A stretch of 22,381 nucleotides of DNA, taken from Anaerolineaceae bacterium UBA700 (GTDB lineage Bacteria; Chloroflexota; Anaerolineae; Anaerolineales; Anaerolineaceae). Both the position numbers and the translations under genes were made by a program. The notes below the pieces were generated by a model that saw only the letters and a list, made by a program, of their open reading frames with translations, ran no database searches and had not been told where the DNA came from. Positions 13,943 to 22,381 of this stretch are shown in pieces. The DNA is taken from positions 1-22,381 of the forward strand of contig DBMK01000350.1 in NCBI GenBank assembly GCA_002298885.1. Direction: 5' to 3'. Numbering within the stretch: the first letter of the stretch is position 1; the number at the start of each line of letters is the position of its first letter.

Positions 13943-15327
13943 AAAAAGTTCACTTCATCGGCATCGGCGGTACAGGCCTCTCGGCCATGGCTCGCATCCT
14001 GCTGGAGCGAGGATACACAGTCACCGGTTCAGACCGCGTCCTTTCTCCGCTGGCGCTCGAGCTGGTCGAGTTGGGCGTATCCGTTTTTGAGGGCCATGCC
14101 CCTCAAAACGTTGCCGGAGCCGACCTGGTGATCCGTTCCTCCGCCGTTCCCGACGACAACCTCGAGGTGCAGGCAGCCCGTGCCGCCCGTATCCCTGTCC
14201 TCAAGCGGGCGGAATTCCTGTCCGCGTTGATCCAGGACCAGGAATGCATCGCCGTCGCCGGCACCCATGGGAAGACCACCACCACTGCAATGCTCGCCTG
14301 GGTCCTCACTCGCCTTGGGCAGGACCCCTCGTTCATTGTCGGCGGCGTGGTGAAGAACTTCGACCGCAACGCTCACGCCGGCCAGGGGAAGTATTTTGTC
14401 ATAGAAGCCGACGAATACGACAACATGTTCCTCGGCCTGGAACCTGCCCGCGAGATCATCACCACCGTCGAGCATGACCACCCTGATTTCTTCCCCACCC
14501 TGGCGGCTTACCAGCAGGCTTTTATCTCCTTCGTCACCCGGCTGCGCCCCGGCGGAATACTGTTCGTCTGCCTGGACGATCCTGGCGCAGCCGCCCTCTC
14601 TGCCGCCTGCCCGGATGGATGCCACGTCTTCACCTACGGCCAGGCTCCCTCCGCCGACTACGTCGTGCGCGAGGCTGCCGCCAATGCCCTGGGAGGCACC
14701 GATTTCCACATGCATATCCGCTCCGGCGCCAAATCCACCCCCCTGGTGAAAGCCAGCTTGCAGGTGCCCGGGCTGCACAACGTTCTCAATGCCTGCGCCG
14801 TCCTGGCCTTCGTCCACCAATCCGGCCTTTCCCTCGAAACTGCTGCTGCCGCTCTGCAGGCTTTTGCCGGCACCGGGCGCCGTTTCGACTTACGCGGTGA
14901 GGCCTGGGGCGTAGCCATAATCGATGACTATGCGCATCACCCGACCGAGATCCGCACCACCCTTGCCGCGGCTCGCCAGCGCTATCCGGCACGCCGCATT
15001 TGGGCCGTCTGGCAGCCCCACACCTATTCGCGCACCCTCGCCCTCCAGGACGCCTTCGCCGCCGCCTTCAAGGATGCCGACCGGGTCACCGTCACCGAAA
15101 TCTTCGCCGCCCGCGAGCAGACAGCTTCGCTTTCATCCGCCCACGTCGTCGAGCGCATGTCTCACCCCGCCGCTGCCTTCGTCCCCACCCTGGACGCCGC
15201 CGTCGATCAGCTCTTATCCGGCCTGCAGCCTGGCGACGTTCTACTGGTGCTTTCCGCCGGCGATGCCGACCAGATCAGCGCCCGAGTATATACCCAGTTG
15301 AAACAAAGAGAGGCAATCCATGGCTGA
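13939..15327 (+). CDS. murC: UDP-MurNAc:L-alanine ligase MurC
   Basis: First of the ATP-dependent Mur ligases, adding L-Ala to UDP-MurNAc. The 462-residue length is normal. It begins with the dinucleotide-fold motif HFIGIGGTGLSAMARIL, followed by the P-loop VAGTHGKTTTTAM (K112), IEADEYDNMFLGLEP, TTVEHDHPDFFPT with the metal and carbamylation region, NVLNACAVLAF, the C-terminal domain DDYAHHPTEIRTTL and WAVWQPHTYSRT. The start at 13939 (MKKVHFIG) is the only one compatible with the glycine motif; the open frame continues upstream inside the CvpA gene without homology. It is coupled to the previous gene through ATGA and overlaps the next small ORF by 8 nt. Confidence 0.96.
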   Translation: MKKVHFIGIGGTGLSAMARILLERGYTVTGSDRVLSPLALELVELGVSVFEGHAPQNVAGADLVIRSSAVPDDNLEVQAARAARIPVLKRAEFLSALIQDQECIAVAGTHGKTTTTAMLAWVLTRLGQDPSFIVGGVVKNFDRNAHAGQGKYFVIEADEYDNMFLGLEPAREIITTVEHDHPDFFPTLAAYQQAFISFVTRLRPGGILFVCLDDPGAAALSAACPDGCHVFTYGQAPSADYVVREAAANALGGTDFHMHIRSGAKSTPLVKASLQVPGLHNVLNACAVLAFVHQSGLSLETAAAALQAFAGTGRRFDLRGEAWGVAIIDDYAHHPTEIRTTLAAARQRYPARRIWAVWQPHTYSRTLALQDAFAAAFKDADRVTVTEIFAAREQTASLSSAHVVERMSHPAAAFVPTLDAAVDQLLSGLQPGDVLLVLSAGDADQISARVYTQLKQREAIHG

Positions 15328-15505
15328 AACGAGCAAGAAACGCAAGTTTGAATCGACGTTGGCGTTGAAACCCGCCCTCATCAAAGCCGCTGCCGAGGAT
15401 TCCCCCTCGCTGGAGAATATCACCCCCGCCCGCTATTCGAAGCTCACTCCCCACCAGCGCAAGGCGCTGACCTTGAAGCTGATCGAATACCTTAAGTCGA
15501 TCTGA
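15320..15505 (+). CDS. Unknown 61-aa basic protein between murC and murB
   Basis: I do not recognise this gene. It encodes 61 residues, starting MAETSKKRKFEST, with a basic N-terminus, no membrane segment or signal peptide, and a C-terminal half (about 34-61) with KLTPHQRKALTLKLIEYLKS likely to be helical and amphipathic. Support for it being real: AGAGAGG precedes the ATG at good spacing; it starts inside the end of murC (8-nt overlap), as coupled genes do; codon use matches the neighbours; and it fills the space between murC and murB exactly. A small cytoplasmic accessory to wall synthesis is possible but unproved. Confidence 0.7.
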   Translation: MAETSKKRKFESTLALKPALIKAAAEDSPSLENITPARYSKLTPHQRKALTLKLIEYLKSI

Positions 15506-15536
15506 ACGTTAGGATTTGGAGAAAAGAAACAGTCTG

Positions 15537-16469
15537 ATGGCAAATTCTTCCGGGTCCACTCCCCTCAATGCCCTCCGCATGGCCTTCGGCGACCGCCTGC
15601 AGGAAAATGTGGTCATGGCTAACTACACCACCGCCCACGTCGGCGGTCCGGCGGATGCCATGCTCATCCTGCACACCGCTGCCGAGCTGGAAAATGCGGC
15701 GCAGCGCCTGTGGGAGCTGGATGTTCCATTCTTCATCATCGGCGCCGGCTCGAACGTGTTGGTCAGCGATGCCGGCGTGCGCGGCGTCGTCCTCATTAAC
15801 CACGCCCGCAACGTCAAGATCGACGTCCATTCCGACTCGCCCTCCGTCCTGGCCGAATCAGGCGCCAACCTGGGCGGTATGGCCCGCCAGGTTGCCCTGC
15901 GCGATCTCAGCGGCCTCGAATGGGCCGGCACCATCCCCGGCACCGTCGGCGGAGCGGTTTACGGCAACGCCGGCGCCCACGGCGGCGACATGCAGGGCTC
16001 ACTCTTGCTGGCAGAAATCTTGCATCGCACTGAAGGTAAAGTCTCTTGGCCAGTTGAAAAATTAGATTACGCCTACCGCACGTCCCGCCTCAAGGCCCAA
16101 CCCGGCCAGGCGGTAGTACTGACCGCCCGCTTGAAACTGAATCTTGCCGCTCCTCAGGAAGACATCCAGGCCAAAATGGATGAGTTTTCCGCACAGCGGC
16201 GCAAGACCCAGCCTCCGGGCGCCAGCATGGGCTCCATGTTCAAAAACCCGTCCGGCGATCACGCCGGGCGCCTGATCGAAGCCACCGGCCTCAAAGGCAC
16301 CCGCATCGGCGGCGTTGAAATTAGCAGCATCCACGCCAATTTCTTCGTCAACAACCAGGGCGCAACGGCCAAAGACATCGCCAGATTGATCGACCTGGTC
16401 CAAAAGAGAGTATTCGACCAATTCGGCGTCAGGCTCGAGCTCGAAATCGAGAAACTGGGTGAATGGTAA
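15537..16469 (+). CDS. murB: UDP-N-acetylenolpyruvoylglucosamine reductase MurB
   Basis: FAD- and NADPH-dependent reductase that turns UDP-GlcNAc-enolpyruvate into UDP-MurNAc. The 310 residues include [12 protein letters not shown] (about 29-40), the FAD pyrophosphate loop [13 protein letters not shown] (about 66-78), [21 protein letters not shown], the YAYRTSRLK segment, and GSMFKNP with S233 as the likely proton-donating residue, then [20 protein letters not shown] and HANFFVN. The pattern resembles the type II (Gram-positive-like) form more than the E. coli form. The start at the ATG at 15537 is preceded by GGAGAAAAG, though the spacing is long; a TTG at 15516 would be seven codons earlier but has no well-placed ribosome site. 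Its stop overlaps an upstream candidate start of ddl. Confidence 0.94.
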   Translation: MANSSGSTPLNALRMAFGDRLQENVVMANYTTAHVGGPADAMLILHTAAELENAAQRLWELDVPFFIIGAGSNVLVSDAGVRGVVLINHARNVKIDVHSDSPSVLAESGANLGGMARQVALRDLSGLEWAGTIPGTVGGAVYGNAGAHGGDMQGSLLLAEILHRTEGKVSWPVEKLDYAYRTSRLKAQPGQAVVLTARLKLNLAAPQEDIQAKMDEFSAQRRKTQPPGASMGSMFKNPSGDHAGRLIEATGLKGTRIGGVEISSIHANFFVNNQGATAKDIARLIDLVQKRVFDQFGVRLELEIEKLGEW

Positions 16470-16471
16470 CC

Positions 16472-17599
16472 ATGACGGATAAGCTTTGCATCGCACTGAT
16501 TTTTGGAGGTCGCTCCGGCGAGCATGAAGTCTCGCTGATGTCGGCGCGCTCCGTATTATCCGTTTTGGACCTCAGCAAGTACGAGGTTGTGCCCGTCGGC
16601 ATCACCCACGATGGCGAATGGCTGACCGGCGAAGGCGTCTGGGAAGCCCTCAATTCCGGTCAGACCCAGGGTCTCACCCGTGTCACCCTCCTGCCCTACC
16701 CCGGCGACGGTTGGCTGTACACCATCCGTCAGGATGCGGGTCAGCAGTCTCTCGAAAAGCTTGTCCGCCCCGACGTGGTCTTCCCGCTGCTCCACGGCAC
16801 TTTTGGCGAGGACGGCACCTTGCAGGGTCTGCTCGAGCTGGCCGACCTGGCCTACGTAGGCGCCGGCGTGCTAGGCTCGGCGGTAGGCATGGACAAGGCC
16901 CTTTTCAAAGACGTGATGCGCATAAACGGCGTTCCCGTTCTCGATTCGCTATCCACCAGCCGCAGCCAGATCGAGTCGGATATCCAGTCCGTTATCGCCG
17001 CCGCCGAAAAATTGAGCCCCTACCCCATTTTCACCAAGCCTGCCAACCTGGGCTCCTCCGTTGGGGTAATGAAGTGCAGCAACCGCTCCGACTTGATGGA
17101 AGGACTGATGGATGCTGCCCGCTTCGACCGCCGCGTCCTCGTCGAGCAGGGGCTGGTCCACCCGCGTGAAATTGAAATCAGCGTACTCGGCAATGACCAG
17201 CCGCTCGTCTCCCTCCCCGGCGAAATTATCCCTTCCGACGATTTCTATTCCTACCGGGCCAAATATATCGACGAGCGCACCCAACTCGTCATCCCTGCCG
17301 GCCTGGATTCCGGTCTGGTCGGCAAGATCCAGGACATCGCCTTGCGCGCCTTCAAAGCCGTCGATTGCTCAGGTATGGCGCGTGTCGATTTCCTGCTCGA
17401 CCGCCCAACCGGCAAGGTCTATGTCAGCGAAATCAACACCATTCCCGGCTTCACCAGTATCAGCATGTATCCCAAATTATGGGAAGCCAGCGGGATACCC
17501 TATCCGGCCCTGGTGGACCGGTTGGTTGCCCTTGCCCTGGACCGCAAGGCCGCCCGCGATCGCACCGAACGTCGATTTCAGAGTAGAGGTAGAGCATGA
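16472..17599 (+). CDS. ddl: D-alanine--D-alanine ligase Ddl
   Basis: ATP-grasp ligase that joins two D-Ala molecules for MurF. The 375-residue protein shows [15 protein letters not shown] at about 11-25, [46 protein letters not shown], the omega-loop FYSYRAKY (K264, Y265), MARVDFLLD, and [18 protein letters not shown] with the metal ligands. The AKY form of the omega loop is that of D-Ala-D-Ala ligases; VanA-type D-lactate ligases have a different loop, so normal, vancomycin-sensitive termini are expected. I prefer the ATG at 16472, with GGTGA 9 nt upstream, over an in-frame ATG at 16463 inside murB. Its stop overlaps the ftsQ ATG as ATGA. Confidence 0.95.
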   Translation: MTDKLCIALIFGGRSGEHEVSLMSARSVLSVLDLSKYEVVPVGITHDGEWLTGEGVWEALNSGQTQGLTRVTLLPYPGDGWLYTIRQDAGQQSLEKLVRPDVVFPLLHGTFGEDGTLQGLLELADLAYVGAGVLGSAVGMDKALFKDVMRINGVPVLDSLSTSRSQIESDIQSVIAAAEKLSPYPIFTKPANLGSSVGVMKCSNRSDLMEGLMDAARFDRRVLVEQGLVHPREIEISVLGNDQPLVSLPGEIIPSDDFYSYRAKYIDERTQLVIPAGLDSGLVGKIQDIALRAFKAVDCSGMARVDFLLDRPTGKVYVSEINTIPGFTSISMYPKLWEASGIPYPALVDRLVALALDRKAARDRTERRFQSRGRA

Positions 17600-18645
17600 C
17601 AGCAGAGACCGCATTCAATCGATCCGAAAAGATCCGCCAGCGCCGCAACCAGCGCACCCAGGAGCGCGTCACCCGCGCTTCCAACTACACCCACGCCGCT
17701 CGCGCCGCCTCCAATCCTGCCGTCACCGTGCGTGGCAGCGGTATGGGGCGTCCCATCCTGACCCACGCCTCCACTCAGCCCCGGCGCAAATATTACGTCT
17801 CCCTGGATGCCGCCGGCGCCGAGCTGTCGATGCCTGCCCTGCCCATGATTCGCCCCGGCTGGCGCTTGCTGTCCGGCTTGATCGTCATCGCCATGGTAGT
17901 AGCTCTTATCCTGGTGCTTTCGTCGCATACATTCCAGGTCAGCTCACCCCGCGTCACCGGCCTCCAGCGTCTTGGGTTGGCCGACTTTGAAGCCGTCATG
18001 GATATCAAGGGGACCTCCATCGTCATGGTCGATCCGGCCCAGCTCCAGGCCAAACTCACCGCTGCTTTCCCTGAGCTTTCCTCCGTCTCGGTCAGCGTTT
18101 CGTTGCCCGCCACCGTCAGCGTTGCCGTGCGCGAGCGCCAGCCGGTCATGGCCTGGAAGATGAAGGACGCCACCACCTGGATCGACGCCGAGGGCGCTAT
18201 GTTCTCGCCCCACGGCGACGCCGGCCAGCTCCTCACCATCCAATCCGACGACCGCCCGCCCCTGGCCCTGGCGCCGGTCATCGTCGACGTCTCCGCTCCC
18301 ATTCCAACCGTCGATCCCAAGGCCACCAGCGCTTCTGCCCAAGTTGGCACGATACCTGCTCCTGATATATCTAAACAGCGTGTTGACATGTCAATTCTCA
18401 AAGCTGCAACTATCCTGGGCTCGCAAATGCCTGAAAAATCTGTTCTGGTCTATAATTATCTGAATGGTTTAGGATGGACTGACCCACGCGGTTGGAAAGT
18501 CTATTTCGGATTGAATCTGGATAACATCGAACAGAAATTTGTCATGTATCAGACCATTGTCGACCAGTTGACCCAGAAGAAGGTCAAGCCCGCTGTCATC
18601 AGCGTTGAGAATATCAATGCGCCATTTTATCGCCTGGAGCCATAA
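17596..18645 (+). CDS. ftsQ: FtsQ/DivIB-type division protein with POTRA-like domain
   Basis: Bitopic divisome protein of 349 residues that normally links FtsL and its partners to the early divisome. The cytoplasmic N-terminus is long (about 88 residues), rich in Arg and Gln near the start. One membrane segment lies at about 91-112. Directly outside it comes a POTRA-like region: FQVSSPRVTGLQRL, then IKGTSIVMVDPAQLQAKLTAAFPELSSVSVSVSLPATVSVAVRERQPVMAWK, here identified by its order and not by exact matches. A C-terminal domain follows that ends near VISVENINAPFYRLEP. RBS-like GAGGTAGAGC precedes the ATG. From about 18340 to 18500 the sequence becomes clearly more AT-rich than its surroundings. 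Position between ddl and ftsA strongly supports the call. Confidence 0.85.
   Translation: MTAETAFNRSEKIRQRRNQRTQERVTRASNYTHAARAASNPAVTVRGSGMGRPILTHASTQPRRKYYVSLDAAGAELSMPALPMIRPGWRLLSGLIVIAMVVALILVLSSHTFQVSSPRVTGLQRLGLADFEAVMDIKGTSIVMVDPAQLQAKLTAAFPELSSVSVSVSLPATVSVAVRERQPVMAWKMKDATTWIDAEGAMFSPHGDAGQLLTIQSDDRPPLALAPVIVDVSAPIPTVDPKATSASAQVGTIPAPDISKQRVDMSILKAATILGSQMPEKSVLVYNYLNGLGWTDPRGWKVYFGLNLDNIEQKFVMYQTIVDQLTQKKVKPAVISVENINAPFYRLEP
18451..18456 (+). promoter_or_regulatory. Possible internal -10 box upstream of ftsA-ftsZ
   Basis: A perfect TATAAT lies in the AT-rich part of ftsQ, about 195 nt before ftsA. A consensus TTGACA is present at 18383-18388 but is too far away to pair with it, and no good -35 lies at 16-18 nt. 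E. coli has ftsA/ftsZ promoters inside upstream genes, so an internal promoter is plausible but weakly supported. Confidence 0.3.
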
Positions 18646-18650
18646 CCGAA

Positions 18651-19886
18651 ATGGATGAACCGATCGTTGTTGGGATTGATATCGGCACGACCAAAGTCTG
18701 CACCCTGGTCGCCCGCGTGGAAGGCGAGCGCAGCCTGCGTATTCTGGGAGTGGGCATAGAACCCGCCCAGGGCATCCGCAAAGGCACGATCGTCGACCTG
18801 GCCGCTGCCTCTCAATCCATCGCCCGTTCCGTGGAAAAAGCCCAACGCACCTCCGGCCTGGAGGTCAATTCCGCATTGGTCAGCCTGGCCGGCTCGCACG
18901 TCTCGTCGGTCAACTCCCGCGGTGTGGTTGGCATTTCCGGCGGCGTGATCGACCACGACGACGTGGCCCGTGCCCTCGACGCCGCCCAGGCGGTGGCCAT
19001 TCCCCACAACCGGGAGATCATCCACGTCATCCAGCGCGGCTTTATCGTCGACGGGCAGGACGGCATCCGCATGCCGGTCGGCATGCACGGCTACCGCCTG
19101 GAAGTCGAAGCCCACATCATTACCGCCGCCGCCTCTACAGTCGAGAATTTGCGCCAGTGCGTCCAGGCCTCCGGCATCCAGGTTTCCCAATTCGTGCTTA
19201 ACCCGCTGGCTTCCGCCGAAGTCGTCCTCTCCGAAACCGAGCGCCAGATGGGCGCCGTGGTCTGCGACATCGGCGGCGGCACCACCGACCTGGCCATCTA
19301 CATCGACGGCGACATCTGGCACACCATGGTGCTGGCGGTCGGCGGCAACCACATTACTTCGGATATTGCGCACGGCCTGCGCCTGCCCATTTCTCAGGCC
19401 GAGGACGTGAAGAAGCAGTACGGCAACGCAATTGAGGCGGAAGTGGCTGAGAACGAGCGTTTTGCGGTGCGCTCGTTTGGCGAAGAACAGCCCATGACCG
19501 CCAGCCGTAAAGAATTGGCGCACATCGTTGAAGCCCGCGCCGAAGAGATATTCCAGCTCGTTCTTCAGGAAATCAAGCGTTCCGGTTACGACGGGCTGCT
19601 GCCCGCCGGTATGATCCTCACCGGTGGCACCAGCAATCTGCCCGGCATTCGCCAGCTCGCCAGCGAGATTTTGGGATTACCGGTGCGCATTGCCAAGCCG
19701 GAGAACCTGGTCGGCCTCGTCGACCAGCTCCACTCCCCGGCCTATTCCACCAGCGTTGGCCTGCTGTACTGGGCGCTTTTGATGAACGAAAGCATGGCCC
19801 CCCAAAAGGGAGGGCGCCGTGCCAAAGGAGGAGGAAAGCTTAATTGGGATGCTATCAATAATATCCTCAAGCGCCTTTTACCGTAA
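18651..19886 (+). CDS. ftsA: Cell division protein FtsA
   Basis: Actin-family ATPase that anchors FtsZ to the membrane and recruits later divisome proteins. The 411-residue product has the phosphate 1 motif VGIDIGTTKVCTLVA near the N-terminus, the phosphate 2 motif VCDIGGGTTDLAIY (D206-T212 region), and the adenosine loop ILTGGTSNLPGI. The C-terminus GKLNWDAINNILKRLLP can form an amphipathic helix with a basic face, as the FtsA membrane-targeting sequence does; it is joined by a short Gly/Arg/Lys linker. A GGAG lies 11 nt before the ATG. ftsZ follows after a 65-nt gap. MreB and DnaK are excluded by the terminal helix and the context. Confidence 0.95.
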   Translation: MDEPIVVGIDIGTTKVCTLVARVEGERSLRILGVGIEPAQGIRKGTIVDLAAASQSIARSVEKAQRTSGLEVNSALVSLAGSHVSSVNSRGVVGISGGVIDHDDVARALDAAQAVAIPHNREIIHVIQRGFIVDGQDGIRMPVGMHGYRLEVEAHIITAAASTVENLRQCVQASGIQVSQFVLNPLASAEVVLSETERQMGAVVCDIGGGTTDLAIYIDGDIWHTMVLAVGGNHITSDIAHGLRLPISQAEDVKKQYGNAIEAEVAENERFAVRSFGEEQPMTASRKELAHIVEARAEEIFQLVLQEIKRSGYDGLLPAGMILTGGTSNLPGIRQLASEILGLPVRIAKPENLVGLVDQLHSPAYSTSVGLLYWALLMNESMAPQKGGRRAKGGGKLNWDAINNILKRLLP

Positions 19887-19890
19887 TCCC

Positions 19891-19904
19891 CTGGCAACTG
19901 CCAG
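19891..19904 (+). other. Small hairpin in the ftsA-ftsZ gap
   Basis: CTGGC (19891-19895) and GCCAG (19900-19904) enclose AACT. It starts four bases after the ftsA stop; no U-run follows. It could slightly uncouple ftsZ from ftsA, but a stem this short may be chance. Confidence 0.3.
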
Positions 19905-19951
19905 CAATTGTGAAGAAAAACTGACCAATTCATCACTTAGCGGAGGAAAAA

Positions 19952-21130
<1,179 letters not shown>

Positions 21131-21137
21131 CTACATC

Positions 21138-21183
21138 TATCAATATATTTTGGCGGACGAATATCCGCCAAAATATATTGATA
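21138..21183. repeat. 46-nt perfect palindrome after ftsZ
   Basis: A 20-bp arm (21138-21157) is exactly complementary to 21164-21183, with a 6-nt loop. The stem is GC-rich near the loop (GGCGGA/TCCGCC) and AT-rich at its base. It begins seven bases after the ftsZ stop. There is no unpaired U-tract behind it, so its main role may be 3'-end protection, though the AT-rich base might help polymerase release. Confidence 0.8.
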
Positions 21184-21191
21184 TTAAAATC

Positions 21192-21334
21192 CGACCTCTC
21201 CCCCAGCCCCTCCCCTTAAAGGGAGGGGATAAAACCATCCGAGGTTTTGGGTGACAAATCGCCCAAAACCTCGGATGGTTTTGATTTTCTCCCCCTCTCC
21301 ATTCCATGGAGAGGGGGCCGGGGGGTGAGGTCTC
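21192..21334. repeat. Composite GC-rich inverted-repeat element
   Basis: The terminator hairpin is flanked by two smaller ones: CCCCTCCC/GGGAGGGG (21207-21214, 21221-21228) and CCCCCTCTCCA/TGGAGAGGGGG (21291-21301, 21307-21317). The outer ends GACCTCTCCCCCAGCCCC and GGGGCCGGGGGGTGAGGTC are imperfect inverted copies. The whole looks like a dispersed intergenic repeat with an inserted or evolved terminator. It ends directly at the stop codon of the next gene. Confidence 0.7.
21231..21290. terminator. Bidirectional intrinsic terminator between ftsZ and the TPR gene
   Basis: A 21-bp perfect stem pairs 21231-21251 with 21262-21282 around a 10-nt loop. Both strands leave the stem in GGTTTT, and on the + strand it continues GATTTTCT. 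This symmetry suits the convergent genes on either side. Confidence 0.75.
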
Positions 21335-22321
21335 TTACGGCGTCGCCGTCACTATTCCCGGCAGATTGCCCCCGGCCCCCTGCAGCAAATACGCCATCCT
21401 GATTTTCGCCTCCGCCGACACATTCGACAGCCCCTGGGCGTCGGACAGGTCATACGCCTTCTGGTAACTCTTCAGCGCCGCTGCAATCTGCTGCAGCCCC
21501 TCCTGGGCCCCTCCCAGCAGCAGGTACCCGATCGCCGACTGCGGGTTGACGCCGATCGCCGCCATTGCGTCCGCCTGGGCCAGCGCGTAGCTGTTCACCG
21601 ACAGGTAATCCTGGGTGCGCGTCAGGTAAAAATCCTCTTCGCTCGAAAAATCTTTCCGGGCGCGGCTGAATGCATCCGCCGCCTGCTGTTGATCTCCCTG
21701 GAGCTGGTAGACCACCCCTTCCATCAGCACCAGCTCCGAATCGTTCGGCACCACCGCCAGCCCTTTTTGCAGTTCGGTCAGCGCCGCGGCATAATTGCCG
21801 GCCCCGGCCTGGTTCTGTGAATCCTGCAGCGCGTTCAGCTTAGCCACCACCTCCGGGCTGGGCGCAAAGAACTTCTGGTACACCAGCCCCAGCACGGCAA
21901 TCACCACAATGGAAATAACCCCGATGGTCACTGTCTTTTTAATCGCCGCTCGCTGCTGCCGGGCGTAAATCTCATCGACGTACCACCACCACGCCTCCTG
22001 AGGCGGATTTCGCTGCTGCCGTTCCTCGCGCAGCACCCCCGCCCCGCCCACTGTGCGCAGGAATGTCCCGGCGCCTTTGCGCAGCGCCGCGCAGCTCGTC
22101 TCGAACTGGCTCTCCTCTGCCCGAATCGAAGATGGGGTCTGTTTCAATTCTTTGATCCGAGCGTCGATTGCATCCATCACGCTCAATATTTCCAGCGCCT
22201 GCTTCCCCCTCAGCGCCCCCAGCTTGCTGACCAGCACGTCCAAATGGTCCAACTGCGCATTCAACCCCCCTGCCTCAATGCCCTGAACCTGCCCCTGCTG
22301 CTGTTGTGCCGCTCCGCTCAT
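21335..22321 (-). CDS. Single-pass membrane protein with TPR-like repeats
   Basis: Protein of 328 residues. The N-terminus is Gln-rich, followed by a helical, charged region (about 20-75) that may form a coiled coil. WWWYVDEIYARQQRAAIKK (about 111-129) lies before a single membrane segment (about 130-148), so the N-terminus is probably inside and the C-terminus outside. From about 160 to 315 come repeated helical units such as NYAAALTELQKGLAVVPND, QQQAADAFSRARKDF and IAAALKSYQKAYDLSDAQG with the small/large spacing of TPR repeats. No catalytic motif is visible. AAGGAG is 6 nt before the ATG. It converges on ftsZ and need not belong to the division cluster; function unknown, perhaps a scaffold or protein-interaction module. 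Confidence 0.7.
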   Translation of the reverse strand: MSGAAQQQQGQVQGIEAGGLNAQLDHLDVLVSKLGALRGKQALEILSVMDAIDARIKELKQTPSSIRAEESQFETSCAALRKGAGTFLRTVGGAGVLREERQQRNPPQEAWWWYVDEIYARQQRAAIKKTVTIGVISIVVIAVLGLVYQKFFAPSPEVVAKLNALQDSQNQAGAGNYAAALTELQKGLAVVPNDSELVLMEGVVYQLQGDQQQAADAFSRARKDFSSEEDFYLTRTQDYLSVNSYALAQADAMAAIGVNPQSAIGYLLLGGAQEGLQQIAAALKSYQKAYDLSDAQGLSNVSAEAKIRMAYLLQGAGGNLPGIVTATP

Positions 22322-22381
22322 TGCTTCTCCTTCTAAAACCTACCCCCCCCAACCCCGGAGTTTTCGGCGTGCAGTGCACGC
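22322..22381. other. Upstream region of the TPR gene, cut by the window edge
   Basis: It holds the ribosome site of the TPR gene, a run of eight C, and a palindrome GCGTGCA-G-TGCACGC (22367-22381) that touches the window end. The palindrome might be part of an operator or of a hairpin continuing beyond the window. Confidence 0.35.

Noticed and set aside
18383..18416. TTGACA ... TATCCT as a promoter in ftsQ
   Set aside because: The spacer is 22 nt, too long for a sigma-70 promoter. Only the separate TATAAT is kept, as a weak candidate.

Overview
The window is a GC-rich bacterial chromosome segment whose core, about 3.6-21.1 kb on the + strand, is a division and cell wall (dcw) cluster. The order is mraZ, rsmH, ftsL-like, ftsI, murF, mraY, murD, ftsW, murG, a CvpA-family membrane gene, murC, a 61-codon unknown ORF, murB, ddl, ftsQ, ftsA, ftsZ. 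Gene order, strong preference for C-ending codons, the MurG loop GGTGGGVYPA, and the ftsA/ftsZ pair with murB and ddl just upstream suggest a peptidoglycan-making, FtsZ-dividing bacterium. My best guess is Chloroflexota, probably Anaerolineae. That placement is an inference from family resemblance, not a search result.

Left flank, 1-3.5 kb, both genes on the - strand: a secreted alpha/beta hydrolase and a class V aminotransferase-fold cysteine desulfurase. Between them lies a 677-base gap holding an AT-rich leader, an exceptionally complete Shine-Dalgarno sequence, a 44-bp direct repeat 110 bp apart and two perfect hairpins. The desulfurase diverges from mraZ. The region between them carries a good sigma-70-type promoter (3565-3593), followed at once by three TGG-type boxes with exact 10-bp spacing (3601-3630). 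This is the known layout of an MraZ operator, so the cluster is probably autoregulated by its first gene.

Core: most junctions overlap or are only a few bases long (ATGA overlaps at ftsL/ftsI, murF/mraY, cvpA/murC and ddl/ftsQ; an 80-nt overlap at ftsW/murG). This indicates one long, translationally coupled operon. Its products make UDP-MurNAc-pentapeptide (MurB, MurC, MurD, Ddl, MurF), load it on lipid and add GlcNAc (MraY, MurG), polymerise and cross-link it at the septum (FtsW, FtsI), and build the divisome (FtsL-like, FtsQ, FtsA, FtsZ). murE is missing from its usual place between ftsI and murF. The non-standard members are the CvpA-family gene and the 61-aa ORF.

Right flank: just after ftsZ lie a 46-nt perfect palindrome, a strong bidirectional terminator-like hairpin and GC-rich inverted repeats. 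A convergent gene on the - strand follows, encoding a single-pass membrane protein with a TPR-like C-terminal domain. I see no tRNA, rRNA, CRISPR array, transposase or phage gene.
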